Part shown: positions 8,960 to 18,538 of the stretch, piece after piece | Layout: every line of letters begins with the position of its first letter | Numbering within the stretch: position 1 is the stretch's first letter | From: Roseateles oligotrophus | Lineage (GTDB): Bacteria > Pseudomonadota > Gammaproteobacteria > Burkholderiales > Burkholderiaceae_C | Direction of reading: 5' to 3' | Assembly: GCF_025717515.1 (NCBI RefSeq) | Contig: NZ_JAJIRN010000010.1 | Span: 124,001-188,000, forward strand | DNA: 64,000 nucleotides | The notes under the pieces: model-generated | What the model saw: only the letters and a program-made list of their open reading frames with translations | The model's database searches: none | What the model was told of the DNA's origin: nothing | Translations under genes and position numbers: made by a program

Positions 8960-10969
8960 ATGAAGAAGCATCTGCTGCTTGTCAAAAATATCACTCTCGC
9001 GCTGCTGCTAAGTGCTGGCGCGGCCGTGGCGGCCGAAACGACTGCGCTGCTCAAACCCCTGACCCCGGTTGAAGATTTTGTGCGCCGACCCAAGCTCGAC
9101 CGCATTACCTTCTCCCCGAGCGGCAAGCAATTCGCGGCGCTGAGCGAAGTGAAGGGCCGCATGAATCTGCTGGTAGTGGATGTGGCCAAGGGAGATATCC
9201 GCCAAGTCAGCAGTTTTGAAAGCAACGATGTGGCGGGTTTTCGCTGGATCAGTGAGCAGCGCCTGGTGTTCTCCGTGACCGATTACCGTCGCGGCTTGGC
9301 GGAACAAACGGGTGGCGGCCTGATGGCGGTGGACGCGGATGGTCGGGGTGGCCGGACCCTCTCGCCGACCCAACAAGATTGCATGCTTGCCAACAAAATT
9401 TGCCGCTCCACCGAATTTTTCGAACGCGTGCCCGGCTCGGAAGATGAAATCATTGCCTGGTCCAACGAGCGTTCGGCGGACAGCCCCGACCTGATTCGCC
9501 TGAACACGCGCACCGGCAAGCGCACGCTGATCACCGAGGACAATCCGGGCTCGGTCCGCCATTGGGCGCTCGACCGGGAACTGCAGGCCCGGGCGGCCTT
9601 GTCGGTTGATTCGAACACCCTGGCGAGTACCTTCTGGTACCGCGACAGTGAGCGGGCTCCGTGGCGTAAATTGGCGGTCAGCCCAGCGTTTCAACCCGAG
9701 ATTGAGCCCTTGGCCTTTGACAAAGAGGGCAGCTTGTATGTAGCCACCGCGCTGGAGAGCAAAGACAAAAAGGCCATCTACAAATTCGACCCGGTGGCCG
9801 GAAAATTGGGTGAAAAAATTGCCGCCCATCCGCGCTTCGATTTGGGTTTGGCCGAGAATCCGCGCAATCCTGGGCGGGCCGCCTCGCCGCTGATTTTCGA
9901 TCCGCTAACGCATGCTTTGATTGGCTTGCGCATCGACGGAGACAAGTCCGAGACGGTTTGGTTTGAAGAAAAACTTGCCAAGGTGCAAGCGGCCATGGAT
10001 GCGACGCTGCCCAAGGGCAATGTGAACTCGCTCCAGCCCCTTGCCGACGGCCAAATCGTCGTCAACACCAGTGGAGGCAGCGATCCTGGCGCGACCTATC
10101 TCTACGATCCCCTCAAGGCCGAGTTGCGCGAGATCGTTCGCCCACGCGCTTGGTTGGACCGGGCTCAGGCGGCCGAGGTGCGCGTGCTCCGGTACAAAGC
10201 CCGTGACGGGCTCGAGATCCCGGCCTACCTGACCTTGCCGTCCGGCAAGGAGGCGAAAAAATTGCCTCTGGTGGCTTGGATTCACGGTGGCCCCTGGGCG
10301 CGCGATGAATACCGGTGGGATCCGGATGCTCAATTTTTGGCCTCGCGCGGGTACGCGGTGCTGCAGCCCAATTACCGCGGCTCTATGGGCTTCGGTTCCA
10401 AGCATCTCTATGCCGGGTTCAAGCAACTCGGCCAGAGCATGCAAGATGATGTGACCGATGGCATCGCCAAGCTGATCGCAGATGGGGTTGTCGATGCCGA
10501 ACGTGTGTGCATCGGCGGTGCGAGTTATGGCGGCTATGCCACCCTGATGGGTTTGGCGCGTGAGCCGGGCTTGTTCAAATGCGGCATCGACGTGGTCGGC
10601 GTGAGCGACCTGACCTGGTGGCTAGAGCTAGGCTATACCGACTTCAACCAAAGTACGGCAGCCGGCGCCGGGGCTTTTCTGCGTGAAGCCATAGGCAACC
10701 CGGTCACCGACCGGGCGATCATGGACGCGCATTCGCCGCGTCAGCTGGCGGCCAAGATCAAGGCGCCACTGCTGATCATTCATGGCGCAGGCGACAGGCG
10801 GGTGCCAATCGTGCATGCCGAGGCGATGCGCGATGCCTTGAGTGCGCAGGGCCGCCCGCCCGAATGGTTGGTGTTCCCCGATGAAGGTCATGGCTTCATG
10901 CTCGAAGCCAATCGCATCGCCTACTACAAACGTATCGAGGCTTTTCTAGCGAAACATATCGGGCGCTAA
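8960..10969 (+). CDS. Secreted S9-family prolyl oligopeptidase-like peptidase
   Basis: 669 residues from the ATG at 8960. That start is preferred over the upstream ATG at 8921 because GAGGAG precedes it and a clean signal peptide follows (MKKHLLLVKN... to AAVAAE). An N-terminal beta-propeller is followed by an alpha/beta-hydrolase domain. The catalytic triad is S522 in GGASYGGYA, D612 in GAGDRRVP and H644 in DEGHGF. The predicted location is the periplasm. Members cleave short peptides, often after proline. Relatives include the lasso-peptide isopeptidases of proteobacteria, which also sit beside TonB receptors, but no lasso precursor or maturation gene is present here. Probably one unit with the receptor and oxygenase upstream. 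Confidence 0.9.
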   Translation: MKKHLLLVKNITLALLLSAGAAVAAETTALLKPLTPVEDFVRRPKLDRITFSPSGKQFAALSEVKGRMNLLVVDVAKGDIRQVSSFESNDVAGFRWISEQRLVFSVTDYRRGLAEQTGGGLMAVDADGRGGRTLSPTQQDCMLANKICRSTEFFERVPGSEDEIIAWSNERSADSPDLIRLNTRTGKRTLITEDNPGSVRHWALDRELQARAALSVDSNTLASTFWYRDSERAPWRKLAVSPAFQPEIEPLAFDKEGSLYVATALESKDKKAIYKFDPVAGKLGEKIAAHPRFDLGLAENPRNPGRAASPLIFDPLTHALIGLRIDGDKSETVWFEEKLAKVQAAMDATLPKGNVNSLQPLADGQIVVNTSGGSDPGATYLYDPLKAELREIVRPRAWLDRAQAAEVRVLRYKARDGLEIPAYLTLPSGKEAKKLPLVAWIHGGPWARDEYRWDPDAQFLASRGYAVLQPNYRGSMGFGSKHLYAGFKQLGQSMQDDVTDGIAKLIADGVVDAERVCIGGASYGGYATLMGLAREPGLFKCGIDVVGVSDLTWWLELGYTDFNQSTAAGAGAFLREAIGNPVTDRAIMDAHSPRQLAAKIKAPLLIIHGAGDRRVPIVHAEAMRDALSAQGRPPEWLVFPDEGHGFMLEANRIAYYKRIEAFLAKHIGR

Positions 10970-11019
10970 TCAAATGCGGTAGGTGGCGGCACCACGCCGC
11001 CGCGTCAGGATTTGCAATC

Positions 11020-12513
11020 TCAAGTCGCGCAAGCCTGCCGCACCGCCCGCTCCCAGTTCGCCATCAACTCAAGCGCCCGCTCGCGCGGCATGGTCGGGCG
11101 GAACACCCGCTCGGCCTGCCAATGGCCACCGAGCTCGTTCAAATCCCGGTAGACGCCGCAGCTCAGCCCGGCCAGATAGGCGGCGCCCAGCGCCGTGGTC
11201 TCGATCACGCGTGGCCTCACGACCGGGATGCCCAGCAAATCGGCCTGGAATTGCATCAAGAGATTGTTGACGCAGGCGCCGCCATCGACGCGCAACTCAC
11301 TGACCGCCGCACCGCCGGCCGCCAGCGCATCACGGCTCATCGCCAGCAAGAGCGCGGCGCTCTGAAAGGCGATGCTCTCCAAAGCGGCGCGGGCGATATG
11401 GGCGACCGTCGAGCCGCGCGTCAGGCCGACGATGGCGCCCCGCGCCTCCGCGTTCCAATAGGGCGCGCCCAGGCCGGTGAAGGCGGGTACAAACATCACG
11501 CCGCCGGAGTCGGGCACGCTTTCGGCCAAGCCCTCAACCTCGCCACTGGTATGCACGGCCTGCAAGCCGTCCCGCAGCCACTGCACCACCGCGCCACCAA
11601 TGAAGACGCTGCCTTCCAGCGCGAATTCCGGTGTGGCGCTGATCTGCGCCGCGCTGGTCGTGATCAGGCCATTGGCCGAACTCTGGAACTGCTCGCCGCT
11701 GTGCATCAGCATGAAGCAGCCGGTGCCATAGGTGTTCTTGGCCATGCCGGCCTTGAAACAGGCCTGCCCAAACAGGGCGGCCTGCTGGTCGCCGGCAATG
11801 CCGCCGATGACGATTTCGCCGCCCAGATGCTCGGCAGCGACGGTGCCGAACTGATGCGCGGACGGGTGCACTTCGGGCAAGACCGAAGGCGGAATATCCA
11901 GCGCGGCCAGTAACTCATCATCCCAACGGTTTGTATGCACATTGAACAGCATCGTGCGCGAGGCATTGCTGACGTCGGTCGCATGGACCGCACCTTTCGT
12001 CAGCTGCCAGACCAGCCAGCAATCGATGGTGCCGAAGGCCAGCTCCCCGCGTTCGGCCTGCGCGCGCGCGCCCGGCACATGGTCGAGCAGCCATTTCAGT
12101 TTGCTGGCCGAAAAATAGGCGTCGATCACCAGGCCGGTCTTGCGCTGCACCAGCGGGGTCAGGTCTTGCTCGCGCAGCGCGGCGCAAGTCGGCTCGGCGC
12201 GGCGGTCTTGCCAGACCAAGGCGTGATGGATGGGCAGGCCGGTCTTGCGGTTCCACAGCACGGTGGTTTCGCGCTGATTGGTGATGCCCAGCGCCTTGAT
12301 GTCGCCGGCGCGCAGGCCGGCCTTGGCCAGTGCCTCGCGGGCGGTGGCGAGTTGGCCCTGCCAGATTTCCAGCGCATCATGCTCGACATGACCGGGCTGC
12401 GGGTAAATCTGGCGTAACTCCCGCTGCGCCATCGCAACGATCTGGCCCCGGCCGTCGAAGACGATGGCACGTGAACTGGAGGTGCCTTGATCGAGCGCGA
12501 GTAAGTAGGTCAT
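11020..12513 (-). CDS. glpK: Glycerol kinase
   Basis: 497 residues, the normal length for GlpK. FGGY-family kinase that phosphorylates glycerol to glycerol-3-phosphate. The N-terminal ATPase signature [16 protein letters not shown] and the GNxxR-type substrate loop ([10 protein letters not shown]) are present. So are the glycerol-site residues in [13 protein letters not shown] and the second ATPase segment [17 protein letters not shown]. It is divergent from glpD with only 23 bases between the start codons, so its promoter must overlap the start of glpD. No glpF or glpR is adjacent. The 3' end is 50 bases from the convergent S9 peptidase gene. Confidence 0.97.
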   Translation of the reverse strand: MTYLLALDQGTSSSRAIVFDGRGQIVAMAQRELRQIYPQPGHVEHDALEIWQGQLATAREALAKAGLRAGDIKALGITNQRETTVLWNRKTGLPIHHALVWQDRRAEPTCAALREQDLTPLVQRKTGLVIDAYFSASKLKWLLDHVPGARAQAERGELAFGTIDCWLVWQLTKGAVHATDVSNASRTMLFNVHTNRWDDELLAALDIPPSVLPEVHPSAHQFGTVAAEHLGGEIVIGGIAGDQQAALFGQACFKAGMAKNTYGTGCFMLMHSGEQFQSSANGLITTSAAQISATPEFALEGSVFIGGAVVQWLRDGLQAVHTSGEVEGLAESVPDSGGVMFVPAFTGLGAPYWNAEARGAIVGLTRGSTVAHIARAALESIAFQSAALLLAMSRDALAAGGAAVSELRVDGGACVNNLLMQFQADLLGIPVVRPRVIETTALGAAYLAGLSCGVYRDLNELGGHWQAERVFRPTMPRERALELMANWERAVRQACAT

Positions 12514-12536
12514 GATTCTTGCTTTAGAGTAGGGCG

Positions 12537-14087
12537 ATGGAAGAACATTTTGACGTATTGATCGTCGGCGGTGGCATCAACGGCGCCGGCATTGCGCGCG
12601 ACTTGGCCGGGCGCGGCCGGAAGGTCATCTTGGCCGAGGCCTCGGACTTTGCCGCCCACACCTCGTCCAGCAGCACCAAGCTGATTCATGGCGGCCTGCG
12701 CTACCTGGAGTATTACGAGTTTTCGCTGGTGCGCAAGGCGCTGCAGGAGCGGGAGGTGCTGCTCAAAAGCGCGCCGCACATCATCTGGCCGCTGCGCTTT
12801 GTGATGCCGCATGACGCCGCGATGCGGCCGGCCTGGATGGTGCGCCTGGGCCTGTTCCTGTACGACCACCTGGCCCGTCGCGAGGTGCTGCCCGGCTCAT
12901 GCGGCGTCAATCTTCGCCGCTCAAAGCTGGGTGAACCCCTGAAGACGCAGTACAAGCGCGGCTTCATCTATTCCGACGGTTGGGTCGATGACGCTCGTCT
13001 CGTGCTGCTGAACGCGCTCGACGCACGCGACAAGGGCGCCGAAATGCTGACGCGCAGCCCGGTCACCGCGGTGCAGCGCGATGCCGAGGGCTGGACCGCG
13101 CAGATTGCCACGCCGCAAGGGCAGCGCCAAGTGCGCGCGCGCGCCTTGGTCAACGCCGCCGGCCCTTGGGCCGAGAGCTTTTTGCGCCAGGTCGCCAAGC
13201 CGGCGCGAGGCGAGGCCTTGGCGACCAAACATCTGCGTCTGGTCAAGGGCAGCCACATCATCGTCAAGCGCTGCTTCGAGCATGACCATGCCTACATCTT
13301 CCAGAATCCCGACAAGCGCATCATCTTTGCCATTCCCTACGAAGGCGATTACACGCTAATCGGCACGACCGATGTGGAGCTGGCGCCCACCGCCTTGGAC
13401 GGTTTCGCCAAGGCCAGCATCGACGAGGATGAAATTGCCTATCTGTGCGAACAAGCCAGCCGCTACTTCACGCGACCGGTGACCCAGGCAGATGTGGTGT
13501 GGAGTTATGCCGGCGTGCGACCCTTGCTCGATGACGACTCGGGTGACCCGTCTGCCGTCACGCGCGACTATTTGCTGGAGACGAACACCGAGGCCGCTCC
13601 CTTGCTCAGCGTCTGGGGCGGCAAGATCACCACGTTTCGCAAGCTGGCCGAGGACGCCGCCGACCTGATCGACGCCATGCTGGGGGACAGGCGCGCGGCC
13701 TGGACCGAAAAGGCCTTTTTGCCCGGCGGCGACCTGCGCGACTGGATCGGTGCGCCGCTTCGACCGGACAGCGACTTTGAGCGTCTGGTGGCCGTTGTTG
13801 CGCAGCGTTATGACTTTCTTGACCCGAAGCTTGCGCGGCGCTTGGCGCGGGCCTATGGTTCGCGCATCGACCGCGTGCTCGGCAGCGCCGCTCGAATCAG
13901 CGACCTCGGGCAAGAGCTGGCGCCTGGACTTTATGCGATCGAGCTGCGCTATCTGCAGCGCGAAGAATGGGCGCTCAGCGCCGAGGACGTGCTATGGCGG
14001 CGCTCCAAGCTCGGCCTGCATTACAGCGAGGCCGAGCGGGCCGCCGTGGCGGCCTGGTTTCGGCTCAATCCGATTCAGCGTGCCTGA
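12537..14087 (+). CDS. glpD: FAD-dependent glycerol-3-phosphate dehydrogenase
   Basis: 516 residues, normal for the aerobic enzyme. The N-terminal Rossmann motif [21 protein letters not shown] binds FAD. The family signature [16 protein letters not shown] and a C-terminal DAO_C domain ([11 protein letters not shown] onward) are also present. It oxidises glycerol-3-phosphate to dihydroxyacetone phosphate at the inner membrane and passes electrons to quinone. It is the metabolic partner of the divergent glpK. Its last 13 bases overlap the end of a convergent PEP-CTERM gene. Confidence 0.97.
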   Translation: MEEHFDVLIVGGGINGAGIARDLAGRGRKVILAEASDFAAHTSSSSTKLIHGGLRYLEYYEFSLVRKALQEREVLLKSAPHIIWPLRFVMPHDAAMRPAWMVRLGLFLYDHLARREVLPGSCGVNLRRSKLGEPLKTQYKRGFIYSDGWVDDARLVLLNALDARDKGAEMLTRSPVTAVQRDAEGWTAQIATPQGQRQVRARALVNAAGPWAESFLRQVAKPARGEALATKHLRLVKGSHIIVKRCFEHDHAYIFQNPDKRIIFAIPYEGDYTLIGTTDVELAPTALDGFAKASIDEDEIAYLCEQASRYFTRPVTQADVVWSYAGVRPLLDDDSGDPSAVTRDYLLETNTEAAPLLSVWGGKITTFRKLAEDAADLIDAMLGDRRAAWTEKAFLPGGDLRDWIGAPLRPDSDFERLVAVVAQRYDFLDPKLARRLARAYGSRIDRVLGSAARISDLGQELAPGLYAIELRYLQREEWALSAEDVLWRRSKLGLHYSEAERAAVAAWFRLNPIQRA

Positions 14088-14698
14088 CGACGGCGTGCGA
14101 ATGCCCCCAACATCGTCAAACCACCCAGCAGCAAGGCATAGCTGGCCGGCTCGGGGACCGCAGCGGTCACCGAGCTGATGCTGTTGTTCAGAATTTCCGG
14201 GCTGATGCTGAGATTCATCGGCATCAATTCGATCTTGAACAGGGCGCCATCCGGATTGCCCAGATAGCTGGCCTGGTCCGAGCCAAGCAGACCGACCGAG
14301 AAGGTCGTGCCGACAGCGCCCGCCGTGTTGACAAAGTCGCCGCCGAAGCTGATGTCGAAGCCGAACTTGCCGCCCATATTGACCGCCTGGAACAGGTCGT
14401 TGAAGCTGCTGGTGTTGCCCAACACAAAGCCGCTCGCCAAGGAACCCGTGACATCGCCCTCAAGCGCCTGCGCCGCGCCGAAGCTGCCGGTGAAATGGCT
14501 CAAGGTCACCGTCGCGCCGACGGCCGGCAGCGAGCCGGGGTTGAACTGAATATCGAGCCAGCCACTGTTGCCCGCAAAGGCTGCAGTGTTGATCTCGGCA
14601 TGGAAGGTTTCGGCTTGCGCCAAGCCGGCCGAGGCCGCCAGCGCCAGCGCCAGCAAGCTGCGCGCAAAGTGAGACTGGGAAAGATTGCTGATGTTCAT
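14075..14698 (-). CDS. PEP-CTERM sorting-domain protein
   Basis: 207 residues with a signal peptide (residues 1-28, ending GLAQAE). The C-terminal tail has the motif VPEPASYALLLGG, a short hydrophobic helix and the basic end FARRRQAR. Such tails are recognised by an exosortase, which is not encoded in this window. The middle is a small beta-rich domain of unknown function with repeated FNDLF/FDISF-type segments; I see no catalytic motif. The start lies 14 bases beyond the stop of the upstream PHP-domain gene on the same strand, so the two are probably co-transcribed. Confidence 0.88.
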   Translation of the reverse strand: MNISNLSQSHFARSLLALALAASAGLAQAETFHAEINTAAFAGNSGWLDIQFNPGSLPAVGATVTLSHFTGSFGAAQALEGDVTGSLASGFVLGNTSSFNDLFQAVNMGGKFGFDISFGGDFVNTAGAVGTTFSVGLLGSDQASYLGNPDGALFKIELMPMNLSISPEILNNSISSVTAAVPEPASYALLLGGLTMLGAFARRRQAR

Positions 14699-14711
14699 GG
14701 AGATGTCCTTC

Positions 14712-17036
14712 TTAGAACGAACCGGAATAGATCTTGGCGCTGTAGCTCAGGCCGACCTTGTTGGGATTGCTGAAACTGACCGGCACCGTGACGCTGGCGC
14801 CCGCCATCAGGTTTACAGCGCTGGCGGTGATGTAGGGCGAGCCGGCATGGCTGCCGGTCGCGTTGACCAGGGTCACGCCGGCGGGCAGGCCGTCCAGCTG
14901 CAATTGCAGCGGGCCGCTCAAGGTTTGGGTGGCGGTCAGCGTGATGTTGCCGTTATAGCGCTGTGTGGCGCGATTGAACACCAGGCCCGAGCTGCTGACG
15001 CTCACCGAGGCGCTGACGTCGGTCACATTGGCCACGCTGAACTCCACATTGCCCGAGCTGCCGGCATTGTTGGCCGCGTCAACGGCGACGGCGCTGAACA
15101 TGTGCTTGCCGTTGGCGAGCAGGCTCGAGTCGAGCTTCAACGAGAACGGTGCCGCGCTGATGCTGCCTTTCAAGCTGCCATCCACGCTGAAGTCAACCCG
15201 CTTGACGCCGACGTTATCGCTGGCGCTGGCGTTCAGCGTGATCTGGCCGCTGCTGCCGCTGACGCTGGCCGTCACGACAGGCGCCTCGGTGTCGGCCACC
15301 TGAGTAACCCAGATCGGTGCCGACCAAAGGATCTTGCCGTCGGTCTGCGTGACCTTGGCGTAATAGAAATGCTCGCCCAGAGCCGGCGTGAAGTTGTTGA
15401 CGGCCGAGCTGGAGAACTCGGTCACCGTGCCATTGCGCTTGGGCACGCCCTCAAAAATCTTCACCGTCGAGGCCGCCTTGCCGGCGCCCGGCGCGTAATT
15501 GGCGACCAGATTCAGCGGGCCGGCATTGCTGAAGCTTTCGCCCATCAAGCGGCCGTTTGCGGTGAGGATCAGCTGCGAGGTCTTGTCCATCGTCGCGAAG
15601 ACGCGGCGCGCCTTGATCGCCTCAATGAAGGCATCCTTGCTCAGCGCCACGCCGGTCGGGATCAGAATGCCATTGCGGTTGGTGCCCGAGGCGCCCCAGT
15701 TGGCGCAATGGTTGTCCTGATTGGTCGTGAAGGCGATCTTGAAGCCGGCCTCCAGCGCCTTCTTGCAAGCGCCCTCGTAACCGCTATTGCCGTTGTCCGA
15801 CTCATTGGTGGTGTTGGAGAAGGCGGGGGTGTTCATCACCTCGCACAGCGCCATCGCTTTTTCACCATCGGCGGTGTAGCCAAATGCCGTGCCGTTCACC
15901 AGGTACTGACCGCTGCTGGCGGGATGGTTGAACTGACCCACCAGGCCGCGCTGCGCCATCAAGGTGTAGAGCTTGTCTGCAATGTTCTTCTCGGTGAAGG
16001 TATCTGCCAGCAACTCGCCCTTGGCGTTGTATTCCCAGCCCAGCAACTCATTCGAGTTGAAGATATTCAGGTGGCCGCCACCGCTGATCGTGCCCCACTC
16101 CATGCCGTAAACGCCCAGGAACTTCGGGTTCGCAGCATTGAAGTTGGCCGCTGCGGCCAAGCCGGACTGATACAGGTTTTTGGCATAAGCCGGTGTCTGC
16201 GCGGTATTGGTGCCGGTGTCACCATCGAACATATGGTTATGTTCGGAGGTCATCAAGATGTCCAGGCCGCGGTCCATCGCGTACTGATAGGCCTGGGCCG
16301 GACCCTGGCCCATATTCTGCTGCGGATGCTGCTCGCCACCGCAACTGCCAAGCGTGCCGCCACCGTCGCTATGGCCGGTCTGGCTGTGCAGATTGCCGAG
16401 GTAAACGGTGTAGGGTAGGCCGGTCGGGGCAGGCGCAGCCAAGGCGCTGCGCTGGGCCAGTTTGCCGGTGGTGGTCGTGGTGGTCGTCGCGCTGCGCCCG
16501 GTGGCCAGCGCCTTGAAGGCCGGCAGCCGCGGTGCGGCGATCTTGCCGACCAGCATGTCCCAGCTTTGTTCGACCAACTCCGCGTCGGGCGCGCTCAAGC
16601 TGTTTTCAACAAAATCGGCCATCACGCCGGTTGACGGCAACTCGGTCGCCACGGCTGAACTGGCGGTCAGGCGCACTTGATACACACCGTCCATTGCCGC
16701 CATGCCGAACTGACGCCCGGCCCAGTCAACCTTGACCGCCAACTCACCCTTGACCAGCGACTCCACACCGTACCAGCGCTGCACCAGCGCACCGGCCGGG
16801 TCGAGCAACTCCAGGCGCCAGGAAACCGTCTGCGCCAGCTCCACCTGGGGGTACTCGAACCGGAGCGTGAAGCTGCGCGCCTCGGCGATGGCGCCCGCAG
16901 CAGCCCGATAAGGCACTTGCAAGGTCGCTTCGAATTCCTGGTGATCAGGGCTGACTGCATTGGCAGCCATTGCCGCACTGGCGGCGCTGGCGCTCAGCAG
17001 CAGGGCGATGGCGCGCTGGATGGTTTGTTTTTGCAT
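14712..17036 (-). CDS. Secreted PHP-like (CehA/McbA family, DUF3604-like) metallohydrolase with Ig-like domain
   Basis: 774 residues from the ATG at 17036. I prefer this start to one 35 codons upstream because it opens directly into a signal peptide (MQKQTIQRAIALLLSASAAS to AMAAN). An N-terminal beta region is followed by a PHP-type metal site: YLGNLHSQTGHSDGGG, SEHNHMFDG, MEWGTISGGGHLN, FNHPASSGQ and NQDNHCANWG provide the expected histidines and acids. Residues about 620-700 form an Ig-like domain (APVVTASVSGSSGQITLNAS). The last 100 residues are another beta domain, with no PEP-CTERM tail. Predicted secreted phosphoesterase or related hydrolase. It lies between two PEP-CTERM genes. The substrate is unknown. 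Confidence 0.8.
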   Translation of the reverse strand: MQKQTIQRAIALLLSASAASAAMAANAVSPDHQEFEATLQVPYRAAAGAIAEARSFTLRFEYPQVELAQTVSWRLELLDPAGALVQRWYGVESLVKGELAVKVDWAGRQFGMAAMDGVYQVRLTASSAVATELPSTGVMADFVENSLSAPDAELVEQSWDMLVGKIAAPRLPAFKALATGRSATTTTTTTGKLAQRSALAAPAPTGLPYTVYLGNLHSQTGHSDGGGTLGSCGGEQHPQQNMGQGPAQAYQYAMDRGLDILMTSEHNHMFDGDTGTNTAQTPAYAKNLYQSGLAAAANFNAANPKFLGVYGMEWGTISGGGHLNIFNSNELLGWEYNAKGELLADTFTEKNIADKLYTLMAQRGLVGQFNHPASSGQYLVNGTAFGYTADGEKAMALCEVMNTPAFSNTTNESDNGNSGYEGACKKALEAGFKIAFTTNQDNHCANWGASGTNRNGILIPTGVALSKDAFIEAIKARRVFATMDKTSQLILTANGRLMGESFSNAGPLNLVANYAPGAGKAASTVKIFEGVPKRNGTVTEFSSSAVNNFTPALGEHFYYAKVTQTDGKILWSAPIWVTQVADTEAPVVTASVSGSSGQITLNASASDNVGVKRVDFSVDGSLKGSISAAPFSLKLDSSLLANGKHMFSAVAVDAANNAGSSGNVEFSVANVTDVSASVSVSSSGLVFNRATQRYNGNITLTATQTLSGPLQLQLDGLPAGVTLVNATGSHAGSPYITASAVNLMAGASVTVPVSFSNPNKVGLSYSAKIYSGSF

Positions 17037-17245
17037 GGCGGGATTCGGGCGCGAGAGGGGGTGAGTGAATGGGGGCGCGACAAGGCGCGAGCATGGCCAA
17101 GCCAAGCCTGGCAGCAGCAAGGCTGAGTCAGGCTTGATCAACGAATTCTTGCTAGGCGTTGAAATTGGCGCGAGGCCGGCCCGAGTGAAAGCTGGGCCAG
17201 CCTGGCGTTTCGCCTACTTTTAACTACTGGCTTGTTGCTAGCTCT

Positions 17246-18052
17246 TTAGGCTTGCTTGCGACGGCGAGCAACGAAGCCCACAGCACCCAGACCGGCCAAC
17301 AGCAAAGCGTAGGTGCTTGGCTCGGGGACGGCGGCCGTCATCACGGTCAGGCTGACGTTGTCGATCGCCAGACCATGATCATTGCCGGCGTCGTTCTTTT
17401 CGATCCAGCGCACCCAGAGGGTGTCGTTAGAAGCCCAAGGGGTGCTTACATCGCCACCCAGACCTGCAACTTTGCCAGCGCCGTTGCCGTCAACTGCCGC
17501 GCCGGTGGTCAAATTCGCTGTAACGGGCGAAGACCAATTGAAAGCACCACCGGGAGCTGTCCAAGTTGTGACTGCGGCAAAAGTTGCACCGAAGCCATAC
17601 TCCATCACCATGGATTGAGCAACTGGCGTTGCCGCCCCGCCGTCGCGCCACTGCTCGCCATCAAAACCAATCTTGAAACCGCTGAACGATCCTGCTGTGG
17701 TGTTGGTGAATGCGACGGCAATCCAGCCCAGCGCGAAACTGCTGCTGCCGACTCCGCCGAGGGCGCGTTCAGTTGTCGTTCCGTAACTATGAATGCCACC
17801 ATTGTTCAAGGTACCTGCGTCGGCAATATAAGAGGCAACTGCCGTGGTGGAGTTGGTCTTGAACAAACTCCAACCGGCAACGGTGCTGTCGTTGGTCCAA
17901 ACATTGGCCGTACCGGTAGTGGCCAGCGTGTCGAACGACTCGCTATAGCTAAAGGCGGCACTGTTGACTGCAATCGTTGCTTGCGCAGGCGCAGCCGCCA
18001 CCATCGCGGCCGCAGCCAACACGCTCAGGGATGTAATTTGCTTGAAGTTCAT
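17246..18052 (-). CDS. PEP-CTERM sorting-domain protein
   Basis: 268 residues from the ATG at 18052. That start opens a signal peptide (MNFKQITSLSVLAAAA to PAQA); a longer frame to 18112 is unlikely. The C-terminus has VPEPSTYALLLAGLGAVG followed by ARRRKQA, a textbook exosortase substrate. The body is a beta-sandwich-like domain rich in Thr, Asn and Trp (VAGWSLFKTN, GFKIGFDGEQWRDGG), similar in style to carbohydrate-binding or adhesive domains. There is a perfect 12-base palindrome 76 bases upstream of the start. The predicted location is the cell surface or extracellular matrix. Confidence 0.86.
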   Translation of the reverse strand: MNFKQITSLSVLAAAAMVAAAPAQATIAVNSAAFSYSESFDTLATTGTANVWTNDSTVAGWSLFKTNSTTAVASYIADAGTLNNGGIHSYGTTTERALGGVGSSSFALGWIAVAFTNTTAGSFSGFKIGFDGEQWRDGGAATPVAQSMVMEYGFGATFAAVTTWTAPGGAFNWSSPVTANLTTGAAVDGNGAGKVAGLGGDVSTPWASNDTLWVRWIEKNDAGNDHGLAIDNVSLTVMTAAVPEPSTYALLLAGLGAVGFVARRRKQA

Positions 18053-18538
18053 GCTTGATATCTCGTAAAAGAAAAACAGGACGTTGTAGAAAAAGGAGGG
18101 GGCCAAAAGCACGGCAGATCACAAAATGCAAACGTTTGCGACTTGATTCAAAAAAAGAGTCGCCGCATGCAAAGAACAGATCAACCGTTTAGCCAACACA
18201 GCCAAAACGAAACACCCGCCGCATCAAGATGGCTACGTTCGGTTGCCTCGGCTCGGCTACGTTTTTGCTGCCCCAAGCATAACGAAGACTCCGTGACAGT
18301 CATGTGTCAAAACTAGGTAATTTCCCTTGCACCCCCGCAAGCAAGGGGGGCAAATAACTCGGTAGTTACATGGGTGCTGAATTTCAGCTGAATGAACTGG
18401 GGCAGCCCGTCAAACGCTACCCGAAGGAGCATATTCCGCAACTCCCTTGGTAATCGCCCGGATCGGCGCCAGCGCAGGCAAACTGCGCCGACTTTAATGA
18501 CGCCGATCGCGACCAGCGAGCAAGTACACAGGGAAACC
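18053..18538. other. 486-base divergent intergenic region
   Basis: Separates the PEP-CTERM gene (minus) from the second TonB receptor (plus). It holds the palindrome at 18128-18139 and a 7-base-pair inverted repeat, CCCTTGC at 18324-18330 with GCAAGGG at 18341-18347, whose loop is C-rich. No T-run follows the repeat, so it is not an obvious terminator. I see no convincing gene; a frame open from 18392 joins the receptor but lacks a ribosome site and signal-peptide context. Confidence 0.6.
18128..18139. promoter_or_regulatory. Perfect palindrome GCAAACGTTTGC, LacI/PurR-type operator candidate
   Basis: The 12-base sequence is its own reverse complement and equals the core of the PurR consensus (ACGCAAACGTTTGCGT). 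LacI-family regulators of sugar or purine genes bind such sites with a central CG step. It is placed at about -76 relative to the PEP-CTERM start at 18052 and 400 bases from the TonB receptor. No LacI-family gene is in the window. Confidence 0.5.

Noticed and set aside
14685-16418. 577-codon open frame opposite the PHP-domain gene
   Set aside because: Antisense artefact; the minus-strand frame carries a signal peptide and metal-site motifs.
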